Shown: positions 15,978 to 23,662 of the stretch, in pieces
Numbering within the stretch: position 1 is the first letter of the stretch
How the letters are laid out: each line of letters starts with the position of its first letter
Source: Streptomyces sp. TP-A0874
GTDB lineage: Bacteria > Actinomycetota > Actinomycetes > Streptomycetales > Streptomycetaceae
Direction: 5' to 3'
Length of the DNA: 64,000 bases
NCBI RefSeq assembly: GCF_001748085.1
Contig: NZ_BBZK01000005.1
Location: 591,255 to 655,254 of the forward strand
Notes under the pieces: generated by a model
What the model was told of the DNA's origin: nothing
Databases searched by the model: none
Seen by the model: the letters and a program-made list of their open reading frames with translations, nothing else
Position numbers and translations under genes: made by a program

Positions 15978-17537
15978 GTGCCACGTGGTGATGGGCTACT
16001 CAGCCACGATCTCCTTCCGGGCGAAAAAGGCCCCCAGGACGCCTGCGGCGTGTTCGGGGTCTGGGCTCCGGGCGAGGAGGTCGCCAAACTGACCTACTTC
16101 GGGCTGTACGCGCTACAGCACCGTGGACAGGAGTCCGCGGGCATCGCGGTGAGCAACGGCTCCCAGATCCTGGTCTTCAAGGACATGGGACTGGTCTCGC
16201 AGGTCTTCGACGAAACCTCACTGGGCTCCCTCCAGGGCCACATCGCGGTCGGACACACCCGCTACTCCACCACCGGGGCCTCGGTGTGGGAGAACGCGCA
16301 GCCGACGTTCCGCGCGACCGCCCACGGCTCGATGGCGCTCGGCCACAACGGCAACCTCGTCAACACCGCCCAGCTCGCCGAGATGGTCGCCGACCTGCCC
16401 CGGGACGGCGGACGGGCCACCCAGGTGGCGGCCACCAACGACACCGACCTGATCACCGCCCTCCTCGCCGGCCAGGTCGACCAGGACGGCAGACCGCTGA
16501 CCGTCGAGCAGGCCGCCCCCGTCGTCCTGCCCAGGGTGCGCGGAGCCTTCTCGCTGGTCTTCATGGACGAGCAGACCCTCTACGCCGCCCGCGACCCGCA
16601 GGGCATCCGGCCCCTGGTGCTCGGCCGACTGGAGCGCGGCTGGGTGATCGCCAGCGAGACCGCGGCGCTCGACATCTGCGGCGCGAGCGTCATCCGGGAG
16701 ATCGAACCCGGCGAGCTGGTGGCCATCGACGAGAACGGGATGCGTTCGGTCCGCTTCGCCGAGGCCCGGCCGAAGGGCTGCGTCTTCGAGTACGTCTACC
16801 TGGCCCGCCCCGACACCGACATCGCCGGGCGGAACGTCTACCTCTCCCGGGTGGAGATGGGCCGCAGGCTGGCCGCCGAGGCCCCGGTCGAGGCCGACCT
16901 GGTGATACCGACCCCCGAGTCCGGAACGCCCGCCGCCGTAGGCTACGCCGAGGCCAGCGGTATCCCCTACGGCTCCGGGCTGGTCAAGAACTCCTACGTC
17001 GGCCGGACCTTCATCCAGCCGAGCCAGACCATCCGGCAGCTCGGCATCCGGCTGAAGCTCAACCCGCTCAAGGAGGTCATCCGGGGCAAGCGCCTGGTGG
17101 TGGTCGACGACTCGATCGTCCGCGGCAACACCCAGCGCGCCCTGGTCCGGATGCTCAGGGAGGCCGGCGCGGCCGAGGTGCACGTCCGGATCTCCTCCCC
17201 GCCGATCAAGTGGCCGTGCTTCTTCGGGATCGACTTCGCCACCCGGGCGGAGCTGATCGCCAACGGCCTCTCGGTCGAGGAGATCGGCGCCTCGCTCGGC
17301 GCGGACTCGCTCGCCTACATCTCCCTCGACGCCATGGTCGAGGCGACCACCATCGCCAAGGACGACCTCTGCCGCGCCTGCTTCGACGGTGAGTACCCGA
17401 TGGACCTACCCGACCCCGAACTCCTGGGCAAGGGCCTGCTGGAAGCCGAGACCCGCGAGGCAGCCCACACCGACCTCGACGGAGTCACCTCGCTGACCCC
17501 CGGCCCCGGCGGCTCGGGAGCGCTGCGCCGCCCGTAG
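15978..17537 (+). CDS. purF: Amidophosphoribosyltransferase PurF
   Basis: A 519-aa enzyme for the first committed step of purine synthesis (PRPP plus glutamine to phosphoribosylamine). The N-terminal propeptide of 22 residues precedes CGVFGVW, whose Cys23 becomes the N-terminal nucleophile after self-cleavage. The PRPP loop is VVVDDSIVRGNT. Cysteines for a [4Fe-4S] cluster typical of the Bacillus-type enzyme occur in KWPCFFGID and LCRACFDGEY. GTG 15978 is chosen; the open frame extends much further upstream, but without family residues. It is followed after 67 bases by purM and probably co-transcribed with it. Confidence 0.96.
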   Translation: MPRGDGLLSHDLLPGEKGPQDACGVFGVWAPGEEVAKLTYFGLYALQHRGQESAGIAVSNGSQILVFKDMGLVSQVFDETSLGSLQGHIAVGHTRYSTTGASVWENAQPTFRATAHGSMALGHNGNLVNTAQLAEMVADLPRDGGRATQVAATNDTDLITALLAGQVDQDGRPLTVEQAAPVVLPRVRGAFSLVFMDEQTLYAARDPQGIRPLVLGRLERGWVIASETAALDICGASVIREIEPGELVAIDENGMRSVRFAEARPKGCVFEYVYLARPDTDIAGRNVYLSRVEMGRRLAAEAPVEADLVIPTPESGTPAAVGYAEASGIPYGSGLVKNSYVGRTFIQPSQTIRQLGIRLKLNPLKEVIRGKRLVVVDDSIVRGNTQRALVRMLREAGAAEVHVRISSPPIKWPCFFGIDFATRAELIANGLSVEEIGASLGADSLAYISLDAMVEATTIAKDDLCRACFDGEYPMDLPDPELLGKGLLEAETREAAHTDLDGVTSLTPGPGGSGALRRP

Positions 17538-17604
17538 TCCGCCCGACGGCCGGCTGCGGCCCGCGGACGCCCCCCGTCACCCCGACACGAAAGACCTGCC
17601 TGCG

Positions 17605-18684
17605 ATGACCGAGACCCTCCCCGGTGACTCCGGGCCCAGCTACGCTGCCGCGGGCGTCGACATCGAGGCCGGCGAGCGCGCCGTCGACCTGATGAAGAAG
17701 TGGGTGAAGAAGGCCGGCCGCCCCGAGGTGGTCGGCGGTCTGGGCGGCTTCGCCGGCCTCTTCGACGTCTCCGCGCTCAAGGGCTACCGCCGCCCGCTGC
17801 TGGCCTCCGCCACCGACGGGGTGGGCACCAAGGTGGACATCGCCCGCCGACTCGGCGTCTACGACACCATCGGCCGCGACCTGGTCGGCATGGTCGTGGA
17901 CGACCTGGTGGTGTGCGGGGCCGAGCCGCTGTTCATGACCGACTACATCTGTGTGGGCAAGGTCCACCCGGAGCGGGTGGCCGCGATCGTCCGCGGGATC
18001 GCCGAGGGCTGTGTGCTCGCCGGCTGCGCCCTGGTGGGTGGCGAGACCGCCGAACACCCCGGCCTGCTCGGCGCGGACGACTTCGACGTGGCGGGCGCCG
18101 GTACCGGCGTCGTCGAGGCGGACCGGATGCTCGGCCCCGAGCGGGTCCGGGCGGGAGACGTGCTGATCGCCATGGCCTCCTCCGGGCTTCACTCGAACGG
18201 CTATTCCCTGGTCCGCCACGTGCTGTTCGAACGGGCGGGCTGGCAGCTGGAGCGCGAGGTCCCGGAGCTCGGCCGGAGCCTCGGCGCGGAGCTGCTGGAG
18301 CCGACCCGGATCTACGCCCTCGACTGCCTGGCCCTGGCCCGCGTCACCGAGGTGCACGCCTTCTCCCACATCACCGGGGGCGGGCTCGCCAGCAACCTGG
18401 CGAGGGTGGTACCCGACGGGCTGCACGCCACCCTCGACCGCTCCAGCTGGACCCCGGCGCCCGTCTTCCAGCTGGTCGGAGAGGTCGGCCCGGTCGGGCG
18501 CGAGGAGCTGGAGCGGACGCTCAACATGGGCGTCGGCATGGTCGCCGTGGTGCCGGCGGGTTCGGTCGACGTGGCGCTGGCCACCCTCGCCGACCGCGGG
18601 GTGGAGGCATGGGTGGCCGGCCGGGTCACCGAACGCGGTGAGCAGCCGGCGGCTGCCGCCCTGACCGGCGACTACGCCTCCTGA
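17605..18684 (+). CDS. purM: Phosphoribosylaminoimidazole synthetase PurM
   Basis: A 359-aa AIR synthetase, which uses ATP to close the imidazole ring from FGAM, the step directly after PurSQL. Conserved segments: YAAAGVDIEAGERAV, LLASATDGVGTKVDIA, DLVGMVVDDLVVCGAEPLFMTDY and GLHSNGYSLVR. It acts as a dimer in the cytoplasm. It follows purF by 67 bases with no hairpin between, supporting a purF-purM operon. Length and motifs are ordinary. Confidence 0.97.
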   Translation: MTETLPGDSGPSYAAAGVDIEAGERAVDLMKKWVKKAGRPEVVGGLGGFAGLFDVSALKGYRRPLLASATDGVGTKVDIARRLGVYDTIGRDLVGMVVDDLVVCGAEPLFMTDYICVGKVHPERVAAIVRGIAEGCVLAGCALVGGETAEHPGLLGADDFDVAGAGTGVVEADRMLGPERVRAGDVLIAMASSGLHSNGYSLVRHVLFERAGWQLEREVPELGRSLGAELLEPTRIYALDCLALARVTEVHAFSHITGGGLASNLARVVPDGLHATLDRSSWTPAPVFQLVGEVGPVGREELERTLNMGVGMVAVVPAGSVDVALATLADRGVEAWVAGRVTERGEQPAAAALTGDYAS

Positions 18685-18810
18685 GTGGTGGAGGAGGGCG
18701 AATGACGGACGGATCGCGGTGCGACCGCGCGGAGACAGCGCAGAACCCGGCCCAGGGCGGGATCCCTGGACCGGGTCAGCTGCTGTGCCGTGGACTCGGG
18801 CGCCGCTGCG

Positions 18811-19074
18811 TCAGGCGCGGCGGCGCTGCGATGACCGGTCGGACGACTGCGACTCCTCGTCGTCCTGATCGTCGGTGTCGTTGTAGCGGTCCGCGTACTG
18901 TGCGTACGGGTCATCGTCCAACTCGTCATCCGCGAACGGCTCACCGTTCGGCGGCTGTTTGGTCTTCGATGCGCCCAGCTCGTCTGCCAGCCGTGCGAGG
19001 TCAGTCCCACCGCTGTTGTACTTCAGCTGGCGGGCGACCTTCGTCTGCTTGGCCTTGGCCCGGCCGCGCCCCAT
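18811..19074 (-). CDS. DUF3073 family protein
   Basis: An 87-aa highly charged protein. It begins MGRGRAKAKQTKVARQLKYN, the hallmark of the DUF3073 family conserved across actinobacteria, and continues with a strongly acidic middle (DDELDDDPYAQYADRY) and a serine/arginine tail. The basic start could bind nucleic acid; the rest is probably disordered. It regularly lies convergent to purM in Streptomyces, as here. Function unknown. Confidence 0.92.
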   Translation of the reverse strand: MGRGRAKAKQTKVARQLKYNSGGTDLARLADELGASKTKQPPNGEPFADDELDDDPYAQYADRYNDTDDQDDEESQSSDRSSQRRRA

Positions 19075-19502
19075 GGCTCGACCCCCTCAATGACGGGGCT
19101 CGACGGCCCCAGAGTCTTGACACGCGTTCATGATTCAGATCGGGCTCTCCTCGGAGAGACCGGTCCGTAGGACTTCAACGGTACCTGCTTCCGAGACCAT
19201 ACGGTACGTCGCCCGTAGGACGTGCCCCGGAACACACCCCTGGAGGATGCCTATCCCCGCAGGTCAGGTGTCATTTTACCGGCTCTCGCGGATCGACCCG
19301 CCGATGGGTGGTGAGACTTGTCTCCCCCACCCGTCGGGCCGACCTGCCCCTCCCGGTTTTGTGTGAGTCCGACGGTTACCGAGCGTCGCGCGCCGCCGGA
19401 GTCCCACTCCGGCGGCGGTCACCCGCCCGGAGTCGCCCCGCCGGAGCACCGCGGAGCGTCACCGGGCTCTCGCTCCATGTGCCCGCGGCGGGGCGCTGCC
19501 CG
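19075..19502. other. 428-bp gap between DUF3073 gene and vdh, with vdh terminator
   Basis: The right part contains a hairpin at 19392-19416 (GCCGCCGGAGT, 3-base loop, complement) about 90 bases beyond the vdh stop on the minus strand, a likely terminator. The left part must carry the DUF3073 promoter on the minus strand. I see no gene. Confidence 0.6.
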
Positions 19503-20627
19503 TCAGCGCTGCGCCCGTTCGCGGGCCTCGGCCATCCGCTGCTCGGCGAGCCGGTCCGCGGCCTCGGCCGGCGGGATGCCCTCGGACTTCGCCCGCTCGA
19601 AGATCGCCAATGTGGTGTCGAAGATCTCGGTCGCCTTCGCCTTGGCCCGCTCGAAGTCGAAACCGCGCAGCTCGTCGGCCACCTGGATCACCCCACCGGA
19701 GTTCACCAGGTAGTCCGGTGCGTAGAGGATGCCCCGGTCGGCGAGGTCCTTCTCCACCCCCGGGTGGGCCAGTTGGTTGTTGGCGGCGCCGCAGACGATG
19801 CGCGCGGTGAGCGCCGCCACCGTGGCGTCGTCGAGAGCGCCGCCGAGGGCGCAGGGAGCGTAGATGTCGATGTCCGAGCGGATCAGCGCGTCGGTGTCGG
19901 CGACGGCCCGCACCTCGGGGTGATCGGCCCGGATCGCGTCGACCGACTCGGCCCGCACGTCGGTGATCACGACCTCGGCGCCGTCCCGCAGCAGGTGCCC
20001 GACGAGATGCCGGCCCACCTTGCCCACCCCGGCGACACCGACCTTCCGGCCGCGCAGCGTCGGGTCGCCCCACAGGTGCTGCGCGCTGGCCCGCATGCCC
20101 TGGAAGACGCCGAAGGAGGTGAGGACCGAGGAGTCGCCGGCGCCGCCGTTCTCCGGGGAACGTCCGGTCGTCCAGCGGCACTCCCTGGCGATGACGTCCA
20201 TGTCGGTGACGTACGTGCCGACGTCGCAGGCGGTCACGTAACGCCCGCCCAGCGAAGCGACGAAGCGTCCGTAGGCGAGCAGGAGCCGCTCGCTCTTGAT
20301 GCCGCCCTCGGAGAGCTGCGCCGGGTCTCCGATGATCACGGCCTTGCCGCCGCCGTGGTCGAGTCCGGCGAGGGCGTTCTTGTAGGACATCCCGCGGGCG
20401 AGGTTCATCGCGTCGAGGACGGCCTCCTCGTCGGAGGCGTAGGAGTGGAAGCGAGTGCCGCCGAGGGCGGGGCCGAGAGCGGTGGAGTGGATCGCGATGA
20501 CGGCCTTGAGACCGCTCTCCTCGTCCTGGCAGAGCACGACCTGCTCGTGGCCGCCCTGAGCGGACCGGAAGAGGGTGGACAGCACGGACTGAGCGCCGGA
20601 TCCGGCGGGTGGACGGACATCGGTCAC
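19503..20627 (-). CDS. vdh: Valine (leucine/phenylalanine family) dehydrogenase
   Basis: A 374-aa NAD-dependent amino-acid dehydrogenase that oxidatively deaminates valine and other branched-chain amino acids, supplying acyl-CoA precursors for polyketides in Streptomyces. The catalytic Lys region is [11 protein letters not shown], the NAD Rossmann motif [12 protein letters not shown], and the N-terminus [31 protein letters not shown] is that of Vdh. GTG 20627 has GGGAG 8 bases upstream and gives the start VTDVRPP, matching family starts; an in-frame codon at 20648 is less likely. It is divergent from the next gene over 183 bp that hold both promoters. Confidence 0.95.
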   Translation of the reverse strand: MTDVRPPAGSGAQSVLSTLFRSAQGGHEQVVLCQDEESGLKAVIAIHSTALGPALGGTRFHSYASDEEAVLDAMNLARGMSYKNALAGLDHGGGKAVIIGDPAQLSEGGIKSERLLLAYGRFVASLGGRYVTACDVGTYVTDMDVIARECRWTTGRSPENGGAGDSSVLTSFGVFQGMRASAQHLWGDPTLRGRKVGVAGVGKVGRHLVGHLLRDGAEVVITDVRAESVDAIRADHPEVRAVADTDALIRSDIDIYAPCALGGALDDATVAALTARIVCGAANNQLAHPGVEKDLADRGILYAPDYLVNSGGVIQVADELRGFDFERAKAKATEIFDTTLAIFERAKSEGIPPAEAADRLAEQRMAEARERAQR

Positions 20628-20810
20628 GGTGGTGGCTCCCGATTTCAAGGGGTGACGCCCTCCGGGGGTGGGGAGGGCCGGTCAGGCATAGCGTAAAACC
20701 TACGGGGCCGGACGGTGCTCGCAGAGCGGCTCTCCGTAGGCTCTGGGCGCGGGGCCGTGGGACGATTCGAACGGTCTGGAACGGACGGGTAGGCGACGAG
20801 GAGTGGACGC

Positions 20811-21662
20811 GTGGGACTGGCGTCATCGGTGATCGTTCCGTACGCGGCCTATCTACGGGTCTACGAGCCGCTGGCGGCCTTTCCAGAGCCGGAGCGCACC
20901 CGCTGGTGCGACTACGCGGAGCGCGGGCAGACCCTTTCGGAGCAGGACGAACTCCGCCGTTCGCTGGCCGACTTGCTGCCGGTTCCGCCGGTGCCGGTGC
21001 CGGTGCACGAGAGCGACGAGGCGTTCGTGGCGGTCCTGGACGGCGTCACCTGCGTCTGTCCCTGGCGCACCCGGCTGCGGGGCTGGCTGGCCCTGGAGGA
21101 GCTCTCCCGGCAGCTGCCGGCGCCGGTGCTGGACGCGGTGCTGCCGCCGGTGGTGCGGCGGCAGACGGTGGCCGACTACGAGCGTTGGCTGGAGCAGAAC
21201 CCGGACGCCCGGCCGTGGATCCGTTCGGCCACCTGGCATGTGCCGGCGCGGTGGTTCGTGCTCTTCGCCGACGAGGAGCGGGAGTACCGCCGTGCGGACG
21301 AGGAGGGCGCGGAGCCCGGCCCCAGGCTCCGCTACCGCACGCCGATGGTGCAGGCGCGGCGCCGGGTGGCCCGAGGGCTGAAGGTGCTCCGGGAGGCGCT
21401 CGACGAGAGCCCCCTGATCGACGGCCTGGAGAATGTCGGTCGCTGGTTGGAGGAGTTCCACCCCCGGTCCCTCGTCGAACTGGACTACGGGGGTCTGGTA
21501 CATGCTCTGGGGGACGGGCGGTTGGCCGGGGACCATTCCGCGGCCGATGTCGCGGAGGGCCTGGAGGCGCTGCGGGACGGCGACGGAGCCCGGGCCGGGG
21601 AAGCCTACGGGCGGCTCACGGACCGCTGGCGAGCCATCCGGGACCGCCAGTTCGCGAGTTGA
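20811..21662 (+). CDS. Conserved streptomycete protein of unknown function
   Basis: A 283-aa cytoplasmic protein with no signal peptide or membrane helix. It starts VIVPYAAYLRVYEPLAAFP, has a CVCPWRTRLRGWLALEEL segment and a C-terminal half rich in Arg/Asp. I recognise it only as a gene that regularly sits between vdh and bldC in Streptomyces. The GTG at 20811 follows GGCGACGAGGAG. The CVCPW pair of cysteines might bind a metal, but nothing else supports this. The conserved position next to bldC is the only hint of a developmental role. Confidence 0.8.
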   Translation: MGLASSVIVPYAAYLRVYEPLAAFPEPERTRWCDYAERGQTLSEQDELRRSLADLLPVPPVPVPVHESDEAFVAVLDGVTCVCPWRTRLRGWLALEELSRQLPAPVLDAVLPPVVRRQTVADYERWLEQNPDARPWIRSATWHVPARWFVLFADEEREYRRADEEGAEPGPRLRYRTPMVQARRRVARGLKVLREALDESPLIDGLENVGRWLEEFHPRSLVELDYGGLVHALGDGRLAGDHSAADVAEGLEALRDGDGARAGEAYGRLTDRWRAIRDRQFAS

Positions 21663-22124
21663 GTAGCCGGACCATGAGCGGAGCGATCGCCGCTAATGCC
21701 CCAAGGGTCCCCAAGGGTGATGGATAGCACTTAACGGGGTCTTGCCAAAAAGCTGTACCCTCGTGGCAAAATAGGACAAGGAGCTCAGGAAGGGCTCCTT
21801 CCGTCCAACTAAGGGCGGATAGATCGCTATTGCACGGCTTGGTGGGGCTGGTGACGGCTGATCCGCGTTGTGACTGATCGTTACGGCGGGGTGACTGTCC
21901 GCTATGGCATGGTCCATCGGGTTCCGCCGAGGTTGGACGCCTCGGAGGGCAATTCCATCGGTTTGGCCGACGTGGCTGGACAGATGGTGTAGTTGTAGTG
22001 CCGAGGACAAGCCGTTCGTCCTATAACCGACTCGGCCCGCGTCCGCCATTTCGGGCAACGCGGGTCAAGGTGCAGAATTTAGAGGAAAGAACCGTGATGG
22101 TTCGGTTCTCCGAGGAGGCCGCTC
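21663..22124. promoter_or_regulatory. 462-bp bldC upstream region
   Basis: No gene is seen. An inverted repeat TTGCCA-N16-TGGCAA lies at 21742-21769 in an A/T-richer patch, about 350 bp before bldC. The long untranslated or regulatory stretch fits a developmental regulator. The bldC ribosome site GAGGAGG is at about 22110-22117. Confidence 0.5.
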
Positions 22125-22331
22125 ATGACCGCTCGCACCCCTGATGCCGAGCCGCTGCTGACCCCGGCTGAGGTCGCCACGATGTTCCGCGTGGACCCGA
22201 AGACGGTCACACGCTGGGCCAAGGCGGGCAAGCTCACGTCTATCCGCACGCTGGGAGGGCATCGGCGCTACCGCGAAGCGGAGGTCCGTGCCCTGCTCGC
22301 GGGCATTCCGCAGCAGCGCAGCGAAGTCTGA
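22125..22331 (+). CDS. bldC: MerR-like developmental regulator BldC
   Basis: A 68-aa single-domain DNA-binding protein: a winged HTH of the MerR type without an effector domain. The recognisable core is LLTPAEVATMFRVDPKTVTRWAKAGKLTSIRTLGGHRRYRE. BldC controls entry into aerial growth in Streptomyces by binding cooperatively to direct repeats at target promoters, and mutants are bald. The sequence is the normal length and intact. Preceded by GAGGAGG at 8 bases, followed by a strong terminator. Confidence 0.97.
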   Translation: MTARTPDAEPLLTPAEVATMFRVDPKTVTRWAKAGKLTSIRTLGGHRRYREAEVRALLAGIPQQRSEV

Positions 22332-22446
22332 AACACCCGCATGACCGGGCATTTCCGGGTCCCCTCGCCCGATTGATGCCCAGATAGCTCCACTTGGCGG
22401 GAGCCTGCCGCAACAGGCTCCGATCCTCTGACCGGGATGCGCCGTC

Positions 22447-22480
22447 GATCGCGCTGGACTCCGCCGGGTCCAGCGCGATC
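22447..22480 (+). terminator. Terminator after bldC
   Basis: Thirteen-base perfect stem beginning GATCGCGCTGGAC, 8-base loop, then a short T-rich stretch (TTTGTG), 116 bases after the bldC stop. Confidence 0.8.
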
Positions 22481-22964
22481 TTTGTGTCCAAGGGTTGTTC
22501 CCTGCGGCCCCGCTGGTTCGTCGGCCGGCGTCAACTCTCGTTCTCCGTCGAGATCGAGCGACGCCTGAAAATGGGGCGTATTGGCACTTTCCGGTGGTGT
22601 GGCGGCGAGCTGGGGCCCCGTCTTCGGGGTGCTCGCGGGGCATGGGGCGGCCCTGAGCGGGTGCCGGGGTTGCCGATTCCGCGGAGCTGCCGCTCAGGGC
22701 TCGATGGCGGCCTGTCGGGCAAAAGGGGTCGCGGGGTCGCCGCCGGCGCCTCCAAGGCGCCCTCAGGGGCCGGGAGTCCCTGGTTGCGCCACCCCGGAGC
22801 GGTGTCGTTCTGGTGGCCCGTCAGGCCCTTGCCGGTGGGGTCGAGGGGGGCCGGGCGTCCGCGTCGGTTGCCGCGGAGGCACGACTGGCAGACGTGCAAT
22901 TGCACATATTAAATCGAGGTCTCGCTGGCGGGGTGTGATGTGCCTCGCTTTTGAAAGTTGCCAA
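22481..22964. other. Gene-poor gap after bldC
   Basis: Very GC-rich with several open frames, but none has a ribosome site or residues of a known family. The last 60 bases are A/T-richer and contain the symmetrical TGCAATTGCA near 22895-22910. I see no gene. Confidence 0.4.
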
Positions 22965-23019
22965 GTGACACCTGTCACAGGGCGTCGCTGTTGACCCCTA
23001 AGCTTTGTCCAGGTAGTGA
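22965..23019 (+). promoter_or_regulatory. Palindrome plus sigma-HrdB-type promoter with no gene behind it
   Basis: GTGACA-N2-TGTCAC (22965-22978) is followed 12 bases later by a -35 TTGACC (22991-22996), a 17-base spacer and a -10 TAGTGA (23014-23019). The -35 and spacer are near ideal for the main streptomycete sigma factor. It points rightward toward a region with no convincing coding sequence on the plus strand. Confidence 0.6.
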
Positions 23020-23024
23020 GACTG

Positions 23025-23164
23025 TGTCTTTCGCGGTGTCTTCAAGACCTGAAAGGCCTTTCCCCGGGCGGCCCTTGGACCCCGCGAGCACCCTTCCCCC
23101 GGATGTGTGAAAGGGGATACGGCCGGGGCCGGCTCGATCGTCCGTGCGAACCGGCCCCGGCCGT
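23025..23164 (+). ncRNA. Candidate small RNA of about 140 nt
   Basis: The promoter ending at 23019 would start transcripts near 23025, and a 14-bp GC-rich hairpin at 23119-23164 would end them. In between there is no open frame with a ribosome site, but there are several self-complementary segments. The evidence is the promoter-terminator pair only; expression is not shown. It runs convergent to, and stops at the end of, the DUF6274 gene. Confidence 0.35.
23119..23164. terminator. Bidirectional terminator hairpin
   Basis: Perfect 14-base stem ACGGCCGGGGCCGG with its complement around an 18-base loop. It overlaps the stop codon region of the DUF6274 gene (minus strand) and would also end plus-strand transcripts from the promoter at 23.0 kb. 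Confidence 0.75.
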
Positions 23165-23349
23165 CAGTGCTCGGCTCCGTTCGTCGGCGCCGGCTCCGCT
23201 CCTCCCGGCGATCCGGCCGGGCTCTCCGTCGCGAGGTGGAGCAGTCTCCGGCAGATGGGACAGTGGCGGGTGAGGTGGCGGTAGCCCGCGGCTGCTGACA
23301 GATGGGCGCGGAGCAGGGCTCCGGTCTCGTGCCTCGTGGACGTCGTCAT
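23164..23349 (-). CDS. DUF6274-like small protein with CxxC pair
   Basis: A 61-aa protein starting at ATG 23349 with GGGAGG 8 bases upstream. The centre HLSAAAGYRHLTRHCPICRRLLHLA carries a CPxC-type pair plus several histidines and could bind zinc. I know similar short proteins next to hrpA in other Streptomyces, annotated as DUF6274. The longer open frame to 23493 runs into the tRNA-Asp gene and is not coding. Function unknown. Confidence 0.75.
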   Translation of the reverse strand: MTTSTRHETGALLRAHLSAAAGYRHLTRHCPICRRLLHLATESPAGSPGGAEPAPTNGAEH

Positions 23350-23422
23350 CGGCGTACCTCCCGAGCAGGCTTCCCCTGATGCCTGATTACCGTCGGCAGA
23401 GGAGCCAGTCAAGACACGGAGA

Positions 23423-23450
23423 AGGCCCGGATCCTGGGGATCCGGGCCCT
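23423..23450 (-). terminator. Terminator of tRNA-Asp (first copy)
   Basis: Stem AGGCCCGGATCC with GGATCCGGGCC(C)T and a 3-base loop, 10 bases beyond the tRNA 3' end on the minus strand. Confidence 0.8.
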
Positions 23451-23459
23451 CAAACGATG

Positions 23460-23534
23460 CGGTCCTGACGGGATTTGAACCCGCGGCCTCCACCTTGACA
23501 GGGTGGCGAGCACTCCAAACTGCTCCACAGGACC
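23460..23534 (-). tRNA. tRNA-Asp (anticodon GTC), copy 1
   Basis: 75-nt cloverleaf: acceptor GGTCCTG/CAGGACC, anticodon stem CCACC/GGTGG with loop CTGTCAA, T-loop GGTTCAAATCC. It is identical to the copy at 28138-28212 on the other side of hrpA. Confidence 0.95.
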
Positions 23535-23662
23535 TTGCTGCCGCGCCTTTTCTCCGTGCGCTGCGGAGACAGACTCTACAGCAGCTCAGGCCCTCAGGTC
23601 GAACCAGTACTCCCCTTCCCGTACCGGGTTCGGATTTCCCCGGCGCGGCGTCTCGGGCCTGG

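Noticed and set aside
23016..23273. 85-aa plus-strand frame behind the 23.0-kb promoter
   Set aside because: No ribosome site, crosses the terminator hairpin, and its composition is Arg/Pro-rich without any family features; I prefer a small RNA.
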